Shown here piece after piece: positions 55,224-62,341 of a stretch of 64,000 bases of DNA. The translations under genes were made by a program, and so were the position numbers. The stretch is from NCBI GenBank assembly GCA_013373635.1, contig JABXHN010000003.1, positions 1 through 64,000 of the forward strand, given 5' to 3'. The number at the start of each line of letters is the position of its first letter. The stretch's first letter is position 1. The notes under the pieces are model-generated. The model did no database searches. It was not told the origin of the DNA and worked only from the letters and a program-made list of their open reading frames with translations. This DNA comes from Flavobacteriaceae bacterium. Lineage in GTDB: Bacteria; Bacteroidota; Bacteroidia; Flavobacteriales; Flavobacteriaceae.

Positions 55224-55489
55224 CTGTTGAGCAAATTGATCGAATCATTGAAATGGCTTGGGAAGACCGTACGCCATTTGACGCCATACTGGTGCAATTT
55301 GGTCTCAGTGAACAAGAGGTAATCAAATTAATGCGAAGAGAATTAAAACCGAGTAGTTTTAAACGCTGGCGTAAGAGAGTACAAAATAGAGCAACAAAAC
55401 ACAGTGCAAAAAGAGTTTTTGAACTCGGTCGTTTTAAATGTAGTCGACAAAAACAGATAACATCCAATAAAATAAGTAAACGAATTTAA
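55214..55489 (+). CDS. DUF2805 / TIGR03643 family protein
   Basis: The small basic protein (91 aa from this start) has the family opening [20 protein letters not shown] and PFDAILVQFGLSEQEVIKLM, followed by a very basic tail (RWRKRVQNRATKHSAKR). The predicted helix-turn-helix-like N-terminal half and basic tail suggest nucleic-acid binding. ATG 55190 is an upstream alternative giving 99 aa. It overlaps the Cry-DASH stop by ten bases. Confidence 0.85.
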   Translation: MELTVEQIDRIIEMAWEDRTPFDAILVQFGLSEQEVIKLMRRELKPSSFKRWRKRVQNRATKHSAKRVFELGRFKCSRQKQITSNKISKRI

Positions 55490-55493
55490 TACT

Positions 55494-56132
55494 ATGGAAA
55501 ATAAGACAAATGAACTTCATCGTCAAGATCTCATCAATTCTTTTATGAATTATGCTTTAGAAGTTCCTGCGAAAGAACAATCTGTGTATCATTTTTGTAA
55601 AACTATTTCGATTGATGAAATAGAATTCTACAATTATTTTAGTGATTTAGAGCATCTTAAAGGCAGTGTATGGAGTGCTTTTTATTTGGAATCCATTCAA
55701 CTTTTAGAAAAGGATGAGCACTTTGCTGATTCACCTATTCAAGAGAAGGCCCTTGGATTATTATACACTATGTTTGAATTAATGAAATCAAACAGAAGCT
55801 ATGTTCTTTGGTCTTTGGGTGAAAAAGATTTAAAGAAACTTAGAGAATTTAAAGAACTCAGAGAGCATTTAAGAAATTTTATTAAAAGAGCTATGGAGAC
55901 TGAAAATGAAGATAAAATGCAAATGCTTCGATCCAATTCGATTGCAGAGTTATTTTGGATTCAATTTCTTTCTATTCTCAAGTACTGGACTCAAGATCGA
56001 TCTGCTGCTTTTGAAAAGACAGATGTACTCATCGAGAAATCATCTGCAGTTTTTAATGATCTAACACAAGCAAATCCATTAAATAACCTAGTTGATCTCG
56101 GAAAATTCATAGGTAAAGAATTCGTGCTTTAA
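55494..56132 (+). CDS. TetR-like transcriptional regulator
   Basis: The 212-residue all-helical protein has a weak TetR-type DNA-binding start (about 8-52; VYHFCKTISIDEIEFYNYFSD, with a phenylalanine-rich turn where TetR proteins have YYHF). A TetR C-terminal-like ligand domain follows. In Bacteroidota this family sits beside ABC1 kinase genes. It could be a local regulator of the plus-strand unit. Starts four bases after DUF2805 and ends one base before the ABC1 kinase gene. Confidence 0.8.
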   Translation: MENKTNELHRQDLINSFMNYALEVPAKEQSVYHFCKTISIDEIEFYNYFSDLEHLKGSVWSAFYLESIQLLEKDEHFADSPIQEKALGLLYTMFELMKSNRSYVLWSLGEKDLKKLREFKELREHLRNFIKRAMETENEDKMQMLRSNSIAELFWIQFLSILKYWTQDRSAAFEKTDVLIEKSSAVFNDLTQANPLNNLVDLGKFIGKEFVL

Positions 56133-56133
56133 T

Positions 56134-57447
56134 ATGAAAACAATTGATTATATACCAACTTCTAAGATTGCTAGAGCTTCTAAATTACTGACAACTGGAA
56201 TTAAAGTAGGAGGTAATTATACCAAATACTACTCCAAGAAATTGTTTGTAGATACGGATAAGTCAGAGCTAGATCAGGATAATGCTACTACCATTTACGA
56301 TGGATTGAAGGATATGAAGGGAAGCGCATTAAAAGTGATTCAAATGCTCAGCATGGAAAAAAATCTCTTACCAAAATCTTATTATGAGACCTTTTCCTTA
56401 GCTCAATTTTCGGTACCCTCACTTTCGTACCCTTTGGTTAGAAAAGCCTTTTTAACGCATTTAAAGAAACTCCCACAAGATCTCTTTGACAGTTTTGAAA
56501 AGGAGGCTAGAGCAGCCGCTACGATTGGTCAAGTTCACTATGCAACTAAAGATAATAAAGGCTATGCTGTTAAGATTCAATATCCAGGAGTTGCAGAAAG
56601 TATCAGTTCTGATTTAAAATTAGTCAAACCATTTGCTTTAAAGATGTTTAATATCAAGGCCAATGAAACGGAACCCTATTTTAAAGAAGTTGAGTCTAAG
56701 TTACTCGAAGAGACCAATTATACTCTTGAATTAAAACAATCATTAGAAATAGTCAACAGTTGTAAAGAGTTACCCAATTTAAAGTTTCCCAATTACTATC
56801 CAGAATTATCATCTGATAAAATATTAACGATGGATTGGGTAGATGGAATACACCTAAGTGAATTTTCTAAAGAATCGAATTCCAATAAGGATCGACAACA
56901 AATAGGTCAAGCCTTATGGGATTTTTATATGTTTCAAATTCACAATTTAAAAAAGGTTCATGCGGATCCACATCCTGGAAATTTCTTAGTAACGGATTCC
57001 AATCAATTAGTTCCAATCGATTTTGGATGTATGAAAGAAATACCTGAGGATTTTTACAAACCCTATTTCTCATTAGCTACTAAGGAAGTACTCAATGATT
57101 CAATTGAATTTGAAAAACATTTATACAAACTTGAAATACTAAAATCGACGGATTCAAAAGAAACGGTCGATTTTGTGAAGCGATTGTTTCATCAATTACT
57201 CTCGATTTTTACCAAACCTTTTTTAGAAGCTTCATTTGATTTTTCAAATCCTGCATTTTGGAATGAAATAGCCTCGATTACTGAAGTGTTATCTCAAGAT
57301 AAAACCATTCGAAAAATGGATGGTAATCGTGGTTCTAAGCATTTCTTATACGTCAATAGAACCTTCTTTGGTTTGTATAATTTGCTTTATGATTTAGGTG
57401 TTGTCATTGATACCAATGCTTGGAAGCAACATATGTCAAATAATTAG
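56134..57447 (+). CDS. ABC1/AarF/UbiB-family atypical kinase
   Basis: The 437-residue protein shows the UbiB-family landmarks: a KxxQ-type helix (GSALKVIQML, where UbiB has KxGQ), the A-rich loop AAATIGQVHYA, the lysine in YAVKIQYPG, the catalytic VHADPHPGNFLV, and the metal-binding PIDFGCMKE. Family members support quinone or other isoprenoid lipid biosynthesis. Why one lies in a photolyase operon is unclear. It is tightly coupled to the TetR-like gene. Confidence 0.92.
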   Translation: MKTIDYIPTSKIARASKLLTTGIKVGGNYTKYYSKKLFVDTDKSELDQDNATTIYDGLKDMKGSALKVIQMLSMEKNLLPKSYYETFSLAQFSVPSLSYPLVRKAFLTHLKKLPQDLFDSFEKEARAAATIGQVHYATKDNKGYAVKIQYPGVAESISSDLKLVKPFALKMFNIKANETEPYFKEVESKLLEETNYTLELKQSLEIVNSCKELPNLKFPNYYPELSSDKILTMDWVDGIHLSEFSKESNSNKDRQQIGQALWDFYMFQIHNLKKVHADPHPGNFLVTDSNQLVPIDFGCMKEIPEDFYKPYFSLATKEVLNDSIEFEKHLYKLEILKSTDSKETVDFVKRLFHQLLSIFTKPFLEASFDFSNPAFWNEIASITEVLSQDKTIRKMDGNRGSKHFLYVNRTFFGLYNLLYDLGVVIDTNAWKQHMSNN

Positions 57448-57465
57448 TATGTTTAATAAAATCTA

Positions 57466-58788
57466 TTGAATTTGAAAACAATCACATTATTTTGGTTTAG
57501 AAGGGATTTGCGACTAAGTGACAACACCGCTTTGAACGAAGCAATTAAGCATTGCAAGGAAACAAATTCTTTCTTGATGCCCTTATTTGTCTTTGATTCA
57601 AAAATCTTATCGGAATTAGATGCAGAAGATCATCGTCTTAGTTTTATAAACTCAGCTATTGAAGAAATTAATAATAAACTTCAAGAGAGTGGATCCAATT
57701 TAACCACCTTTTTAGGAAGCCCTAAAACTGTTTTTAAAAAACTATTCGAGATCTATTCAATCGATGCTGTATTTTGCAATGAAGATTACGAGCCCTATGC
57801 GAGAGAGAGAGACCAATCGATAAAAGAGCTTTGCGAGAATCATAATGCAGTTTTTTTCGCCTTTAAGGATCAGGTGATTTTTCACAAAGATGAGATTGTA
57901 AAGTCGGATGGCACTCCTTATGTAGTCTATACACCTTATAAAAATCAATGGTTGTCTGCTTTTGAACAGCTCGACTTAAAAGTTAATAATTCAGTTGATT
58001 TCAGTGTATTTATAAAAGAACCTCCTAAAGCAATTCTAAGTCTTGAGGAATTGGGATTCAAAAAGTCCCATCTAAACTATCCAAGTTTAAAAGTTGAACT
58101 ATCGGTAATTGATAACTACCAAAAAACAAGAGATATTCCATCAAATGAGAAGGGAACTTCTCATTTAGGAGTTCATTTGCGGTTTGGAACGATATCAATA
58201 AGAGAACTCATACTTCATGTTCAAAAGACAAAAAACCATCAAACATTTTTAAGTGAGTTGATTTGGAGGGAATTCTTTATGCAAATACTATGGCATTTTC
58301 CACATACTGTAAATCAGTCATTTAAACCACAATACGATCGAATACAGTGGAGAAATAATGAAGATGAATTTGAACGTTGGAAGAATGGAACTACGGGTTA
58401 TCCGATAGTAGATGCTGGTATGAGAGAACTCAATCAAACGGGTTATATGCACAATCGCGTTCGTATGATCTGTGCTAGTTTCCTATGTAAACATTTGTTG
58501 ATCGATTGGAGATGGGGAGAGGCTTATTTTGCTCAAAAGCTTTTGGATTATGAACTGGCGAGTAATGTTGGAAACTGGCAGTGGGCGAGTGGATCAGGAG
58601 TGGATGCAGCTCCTTACTTCAGAATTTTTAACCCCCATACCCAATTAAAAAAGTTTGATTCCTCTCTAAAATACGTGCAAAAATGGGTGTCAGAATATCA
58701 GAGTTTTGACTACTCAAGTGAAATCGTTGAACATAAAATAGCTCGGGAACGTTGTTTAGAAACTTATAAGAAAGCATTAAATCGATAA
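57466..58788 (+). CDS. phr: Class I deoxyribodipyrimidine (CPD) photolyase
   Basis: Phr repairs cyclobutane pyrimidine dimers with blue light. The antenna domain begins ITLFWFRRDLRLSDNTAL. The FAD domain has GTTGYPIVDAGMREL, GYMHNRVRM and NVGNWQWASGSGVDAAPYF. The Trp triad is complete: W295, W348 and W371, with the same spacing as E. coli W306, W359 and W382. Starts with TTG at 57466, since the ATG at 57449 hits an immediate stop. It lies 18 bases after the ABC1 gene and ends the plus-strand unit. Confidence 0.96.
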   Translation: MNLKTITLFWFRRDLRLSDNTALNEAIKHCKETNSFLMPLFVFDSKILSELDAEDHRLSFINSAIEEINNKLQESGSNLTTFLGSPKTVFKKLFEIYSIDAVFCNEDYEPYARERDQSIKELCENHNAVFFAFKDQVIFHKDEIVKSDGTPYVVYTPYKNQWLSAFEQLDLKVNNSVDFSVFIKEPPKAILSLEELGFKKSHLNYPSLKVELSVIDNYQKTRDIPSNEKGTSHLGVHLRFGTISIRELILHVQKTKNHQTFLSELIWREFFMQILWHFPHTVNQSFKPQYDRIQWRNNEDEFERWKNGTTGYPIVDAGMRELNQTGYMHNRVRMICASFLCKHLLIDWRWGEAYFAQKLLDYELASNVGNWQWASGSGVDAAPYFRIFNPHTQLKKFDSSLKYVQKWVSEYQSFDYSSEIVEHKIARERCLETYKKALNR

Positions 58789-58816
58789 AAAAAAGCTAGA
58801 ACATATGTTCTAGCTT
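58787..58816. terminator. Palindromic terminator between phr and tRNA-Met
   Basis: Arms AAGCTAGAACAT (58793-58804) and ATGTTCTAGCTT (58805-58816) form a perfect 24-base palindrome flanked on the left by eight A. Read on the minus strand it ends in a T run, so it suits the tRNA-Met unit best; for phr it may act more weakly. Confidence 0.75.
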
Positions 58817-58825
58817 CTAATCTTG

Positions 58826-58899
58826 TAGCGAGAGAGGGACTTGAACCCTCGGCCTCCGGGTTATGAATCCGACGCTCTAACCAGCTGAGCTACCTCGCC
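58826..58899 (-). tRNA. tRNA-Met (anticodon CAT)
   Basis: On the minus strand the acceptor is GGCGAGG/TCTCGCT with discriminator A, the D arm GCTC/GAGC, the anticodon loop TTCATAA (CAT), and the T arm GAGGG/CCCTC with TTCAAGT. The innermost anticodon-stem pair is A-C. A CAT anticodon can also be tRNA-Ile2 or initiator; the first acceptor pair (G-T) does not decide this. Confidence 0.88.
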
Positions 58900-59029
58900 C
58901 TTTTTTGATGGGTGCAAATATAAACTTTAAATTAAATCAATTCAAAATTCCTAAGACAAAAATTATTCTTATTTAAATATTTTTTAATCTTTTATAAATA
59001 TTTATATTGGCTAAAATTATTTTAATTCT

Positions 59030-59413
59030 ATGAGCGATAAAGTTAAATTTCAAATGGAGTTTGTTATTCACGTATCTCCTAAGATGTTATATCAATATAT
59101 ATCAAGTCCTGACGGACTTTCAGAATGGTTTGCTGACAATGTTAATTCAAGAGGAGAGAAGTTCACTTTTATATGGGATGGAACTGAAGAAATAGCTCAT
59201 CTTAAAAAACACTCTACAGATTCCTTTGTTCGATTCGAATGGGAAGAGGCAGATGATAAAACTTTTTTTGAAATGAGAATCATCGTCGATGAAATCACAC
59301 AGGATGTATCCTTATTTATTACTGATTTTGCAGACGAAGACGATTTAGATGAATCTAAAATGTTATGGGAAAATCAAATAGATTCCTTAAAACACGTAGT
59401 GGGATCTGTTTAA
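59030..59413 (+). CDS. START-like domain protein
   Basis: The 127-residue acidic protein starts KVKFQMEFVIHVSPKMLYQYISSPDGLSEWF, the pattern of the small START-like family of Bacteroidota, and ends in a long helix (KMLWENQIDSLKHVV). It probably has a Bet v1-like cavity. Ligand and role are unknown. It lies 51 bases before the aminotransferase-like gene. Confidence 0.88.
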   Translation: MSDKVKFQMEFVIHVSPKMLYQYISSPDGLSEWFADNVNSRGEKFTFIWDGTEEIAHLKKHSTDSFVRFEWEEADDKTFFEMRIIVDEITQDVSLFITDFADEDDLDESKMLWENQIDSLKHVVGSV

Positions 59414-59464
59414 GAAACCATTTTTTACTACTATCTTTGGCCTTGTATTTACAAGGCTTTTTTT

Positions 59465-60265
59465 ATGATTGATTTTAACGGAACTTATTATACTAAAGAG
59501 GAACTCATTCTTCCGTGGACCAATAGTATTCTTCAAAATGGTTATAGTGTCAGCTCTTATATCCTGATGAGAAATTCTAGACCTCTTTTTGTCGAAGAAC
59601 ACTATCTTAAGATTATGGCTCAAATGAGAATCTTGAAAATGGGAATCCCGATGACTTATACTCCTGAATTGTTCCAGGGAGTCTTGTTGAAGTTTTGTAA
59701 AAAGCTCGATTTTAATGAGGGGGTATTAAAACTCAGTTTCTTTGAATTGGGGAGTTCTAATGAAATCGCCTATTCAATTGAATCCTTCAAAGTTCCTGAA
59801 TCCAAAACTGTACAAATGGATCTTTACAACGACTACTATATTCAAGAGGGGTCTCATCGATTTGTCAATACCCATTTTGATCGTCTATACGAGTTGTCAT
59901 CGCGCTTTGCAAAGGAGCAAGAGGTCGATGGATGTTTTGTTTTAAACAACTCTAAAAAATTGGCAGACAGCTCTATGGGGACTTTGTTTTGTATAAAGGA
60001 TCAAACAGTTTTTACACCTAGTTTAGCCTCTGGCACAAGAGATTTGGTCTCAAGAATCAAGATGATGCAGTGGATTAAATCGGATCAGAAATACCAGCTA
60101 ATAGAAGAAGATACCACGCCATTTGCATTACAAAAACAAGATGCGGTATTTTTATACAGTTTTGAAAAAGGAGTTATTCCTGTTAAACAGTACCGTAAAA
60201 AAACATATCAAGTGGAATTGTGTTCCTATTTTGAAGAATTAGCCTTTAAAAATACCCTTAATTAA
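59465..60265 (+). CDS. Class IV aminotransferase-like protein lacking the PLP lysine
   Basis: The 266-residue protein has the fold-type IV pattern: EEHYLKIMAQMRILKM in the N-domain, and FAKEQEVDGCFVLNNSKKLADSSMGTLFCI with TPSLASGTRDLV in the C-domain, as in branched-chain aminotransferase and aminodeoxychorismate lyase. The lysine that binds PLP should lie ten residues before the AKE segment. There the protein has D139 (THFDRLYEL), and no lysine is close. It may be non-catalytic or use another residue. It overlaps yqgE (convergent) by eight bases. Confidence 0.85.
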   Translation: MIDFNGTYYTKEELILPWTNSILQNGYSVSSYILMRNSRPLFVEEHYLKIMAQMRILKMGIPMTYTPELFQGVLLKFCKKLDFNEGVLKLSFFELGSSNEIAYSIESFKVPESKTVQMDLYNDYYIQEGSHRFVNTHFDRLYELSSRFAKEQEVDGCFVLNNSKKLADSSMGTLFCIKDQTVFTPSLASGTRDLVSRIKMMQWIKSDQKYQLIEEDTTPFALQKQDAVFLYSFEKGVIPVKQYRKKTYQVELCSYFEELAFKNTLN

Positions 60266-60818
60266 GATGGGGATCTTCAGGTGCGTTAGACCAGATAGCA
60301 TAATCGCCCCCTAATTGAATCATTTTCTTTTTCCAAAGTTGGTTGATTTCAGGATTGATGATTCGATCTGAATGTTCATTGAGTGATACGATCCACGATC
60401 GTTCATCAATTTCATTGTAGAGTTGATCTTTGGTCCATCCAGAATAGCCCAAAAAGAAACGGATGTCTTTTGCTTTAATAGTTTGAGAATTAATTCCCTC
60501 AACTAAATCGTTGTAATCTCCACCCCAGTATAAATCATCATCAATTTGGATACTATTGCTGATTATTTCAGGAACCTTATGTACAAAATACAAACTGTCT
60601 TGTTCAACTGGTCCTCCTTTATAGATTGGAAGTGGCATATCAATCTCTTCCACCAAATCGTTTAGAAATAATTTTAAGGGCTTGTTAAGTATAAAACCAA
60701 CTGATCCGTTTTCATTTAAATCTGCTAATAAAACAACAGACTTGCTAAATGAACTATCACCCATAAGTGAGGGTTCTGCAATTAAAAGGTTTCCTTTATT
60801 TAGGTTTTGAAATGGCAT
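60258..60818 (-). CDS. YqgE/AlgH family protein
   Basis: The 186-residue protein starts NLNKGNLLIAEPSLMGDSSF and has VGFILNKPLKLFLNDLV, IYKGGPVEQDSLYFVHK and FFLGYSGWTKDQLYNEI. This is the full set of YqgE/AlgH landmarks. The function of the family is not settled. It is monocistronic, with HU upstream on the same strand separated by a terminator. Confidence 0.95.
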   Translation of the reverse strand: MPFQNLNKGNLLIAEPSLMGDSSFSKSVVLLADLNENGSVGFILNKPLKLFLNDLVEEIDMPLPIYKGGPVEQDSLYFVHKVPEIISNSIQIDDDLYWGGDYNDLVEGINSQTIKAKDIRFFLGYSGWTKDQLYNEIDERSWIVSLNEHSDRIINPEINQLWKKKMIQLGGDYAIWSNAPEDPHLN

Positions 60819-60865
60819 TTTGTTGATTTTGATACAGTTAATATAATAAAAAAATTATATAAGTG

Positions 60866-60896
60866 TATAAAAAAAGCACCTTAAAAAGGTGCTTTT
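60866..60896 (-). terminator. Terminator of hup
   Basis: Arms AAAAGCACCTT and AAGGTGCTTTT around AAA, with a long A run on its left, form a hairpin followed by T on the minus strand, 22 bases after the hup stop. Confidence 0.85.
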
Positions 60897-60917
60897 ATAA
60901 GTTGTAGTAAGATTGGA

Positions 60918-61190
60918 TTAGTTTACTGCACCGCTTAATTCAGCTCCAGCTTTAAACTTAACCACGTTTTTAGCAGCAATTTTGATAGTAGCTCCAGTTT
61001 GTGGGTTTCTTCCTTCTCTAGCGTTTCTTTTAGAAACAGACCAAGATCCGAATCCAACTAAAGATACTCTTCCACCTTTTTTAAGAGCGCCTTCAACGTT
61101 TCCTAAAAATGATTCTAATGCTTTCTTTGCAGCTGCTTTTGTGATTCCAGCGTCTGCCGCCATTGCGTCAATTAATTCAGTTTTGTTCAT
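60918..61190 (-). CDS. hup: HU-family nucleoid protein
   Basis: The 90-residue basic protein begins MNKTELIDAMAADAGITKAA and contains GFGSWSVSKRNAREGRNPQTG, the DNA-wrapping arm, then TIKIAAKNVVKFKAGAEL. HU bends and compacts DNA. Codon use is strongly biased, as in gap, indicating high expression. It has its own promoter and terminator. Confidence 0.97.
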   Translation of the reverse strand: MNKTELIDAMAADAGITKAAAKKALESFLGNVEGALKKGGRVSLVGFGSWSVSKRNAREGRNPQTGATIKIAAKNVVKFKAGAELSGAVN

Positions 61191-61232
61191 GATGATTAAA
61201 TTAAAAAATTATTATTTAACTAATTGTTTAAA

Positions 61233-61262
61233 CAAATTTATACGGATTATGCACAAACACAA
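61233..61262 (-). promoter_or_regulatory. Promoter of hup
   Basis: On the minus strand TAAATTTG (61233-61240) matches TAnnTTTG; TTG (61260-61262) lies 19 bases upstream at the -33 position. The leader would be about 35 bases. Confidence 0.5.
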
Positions 61263-61324
61263 GGATTAGAGCGGAAAATGCACATTTTTGTTAATAAGTT
61301 GAAGCAAATGTTAATAAGAAGACT

Positions 61325-61352
61325 TGATATTTGTGAATTTTCACAAATATCA
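61325..61352. repeat. 28-base perfect inverted repeat between hup and fmt
   Basis: Arms TGATATTTGTGAA and TTCACAAATATCA abut a two-base loop, just downstream of the fmt stop. It may be the fmt terminator, although the T run on the minus strand is poor, or a protein-binding site. Confidence 0.7.
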
Positions 61353-61366
61353 GTGTTTATAGGCCT

Positions 61367-62341
61367 TTAGAGCATATGTGCCTCTGAAGTCCAATTTAAG
61401 CCATTGAGAAGATCTCTTACCGCCATTCTTTTTTTTGCTGGAAGTTGAATTGAAATCAGTTCTATAAAACCATCAGCAGTGGCTACCTTGAGTTCTTTTT
61501 TGGTTCTAATTAAAGTACCAACCTCAAAAGTGTGCTCTTCTACATGAACACATGATTCGTATAGTTTTACTGTGATTAATTGGTCTTGATCTTTTACAAA
61601 TGTCCAAGCAGACGGATAGGGACTGAGTCCTCTAATTTTGTTGTGAATACTCAATGTAGGTTGATTCCAATCAATTTGACAGTTATTTTTAAATAGTTTA
61701 GGGGCTTCTTTGGGATTAGTTGCTTGTTGTGCTTTAGTGGAAGCAGAGCCTAATCCAATTTGATCCAAAGTTTCTGCTACTAATTCTGCTCCTAGTATCA
61801 TGAGCTTGTCATGTAGGCTACCGGCATTGTCATTTTCATCGATTGGGATTTCTCGTTGATCGATAATGGCTCCTGTATCAATTTTTTCATCGATAAAGAA
61901 GGTTGTTACTCCAGTAGTCTTTTCGTTATTGATGATCGCCCAATTAATCGGAGCTGCACCTCTGTAGTCAGGTAAAAGAGAAGCGTGTAAATTAAAACAT
62001 CCTTTTTTGGGCATTGTCCATACTTCTTTTGGAAGCATTCTAAAAGCAACAACCACAAATACATCAGCATTATAGGAGTTGAGTTCATTTAAAAAAGAGG
62101 CCTCTTTTAAATTAGTGGGTTGAAGTAGCGGAAGATTAGCTTTCATAGCAACTTCCTTAACAGCAGAATACCTGAGTTTTTTTCCTCTACCAGCTGGTTT
62201 GTCTGCAACCGTTACTACTGCAGCAATATCGTAATGGTTCTCAATGAGGTGTTCAAGGATATGAGCAGCAAAATCAGGAGTGCCCATAAATACTACTTTT
62301 AACTTAGTTCCCTGTTCTGTGGTAGTTGTTGATTGCATCAA
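61367..62341 (-). CDS. fmt: Methionyl-tRNA formyltransferase
   Basis: Fmt formylates the initiator Met-tRNA. Segments LKVVFMGTPDFAAHILEHL, FNLHASLLPDYRGAAPINWAI and FFIDEKIDTGAII are diagnostic (the latter two hold the folate and catalytic region). The C-domain has IRGLSPYPSAWTF. The start is ATG 62341 or 62338, overlapping the recQ end by 35-38 bases, and gives a short extra N-terminal tail. Length is 324 aa. Confidence 0.96.
   Translation of the reverse strand: MMQSTTTTEQGTKLKVVFMGTPDFAAHILEHLIENHYDIAAVVTVADKPAGRGKKLRYSAVKEVAMKANLPLLQPTNLKEASFLNELNSYNADVFVVVAFRMLPKEVWTMPKKGCFNLHASLLPDYRGAAPINWAIINNEKTTGVTTFFIDEKIDTGAIIDQREIPIDENDNAGSLHDKLMILGAELVAETLDQIGLGSASTKAQQATNPKEAPKLFKNNCQIDWNQPTLSIHNKIRGLSPYPSAWTFVKDQDQLITVKLYESCVHVEEHTFEVGTLIRTKKELKVATADGFIELISIQLPAKKRMAVRDLLNGLNWTSEAHML

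Noticed and set aside
57451-57471. GTTTAAT and ATTGAAT upstream of phr as a third operator
   Set aside because: Boxes are degenerate, centres are 14 bp apart, and there is no fused TAnnTTTG element.
61215-61240. TTGTTTAAACAA near the hup promoter as a further copy of the GTTTAAC operator
   Set aside because: The box is GTTTAAAC (one base longer) and has no partner box 21 bp away.
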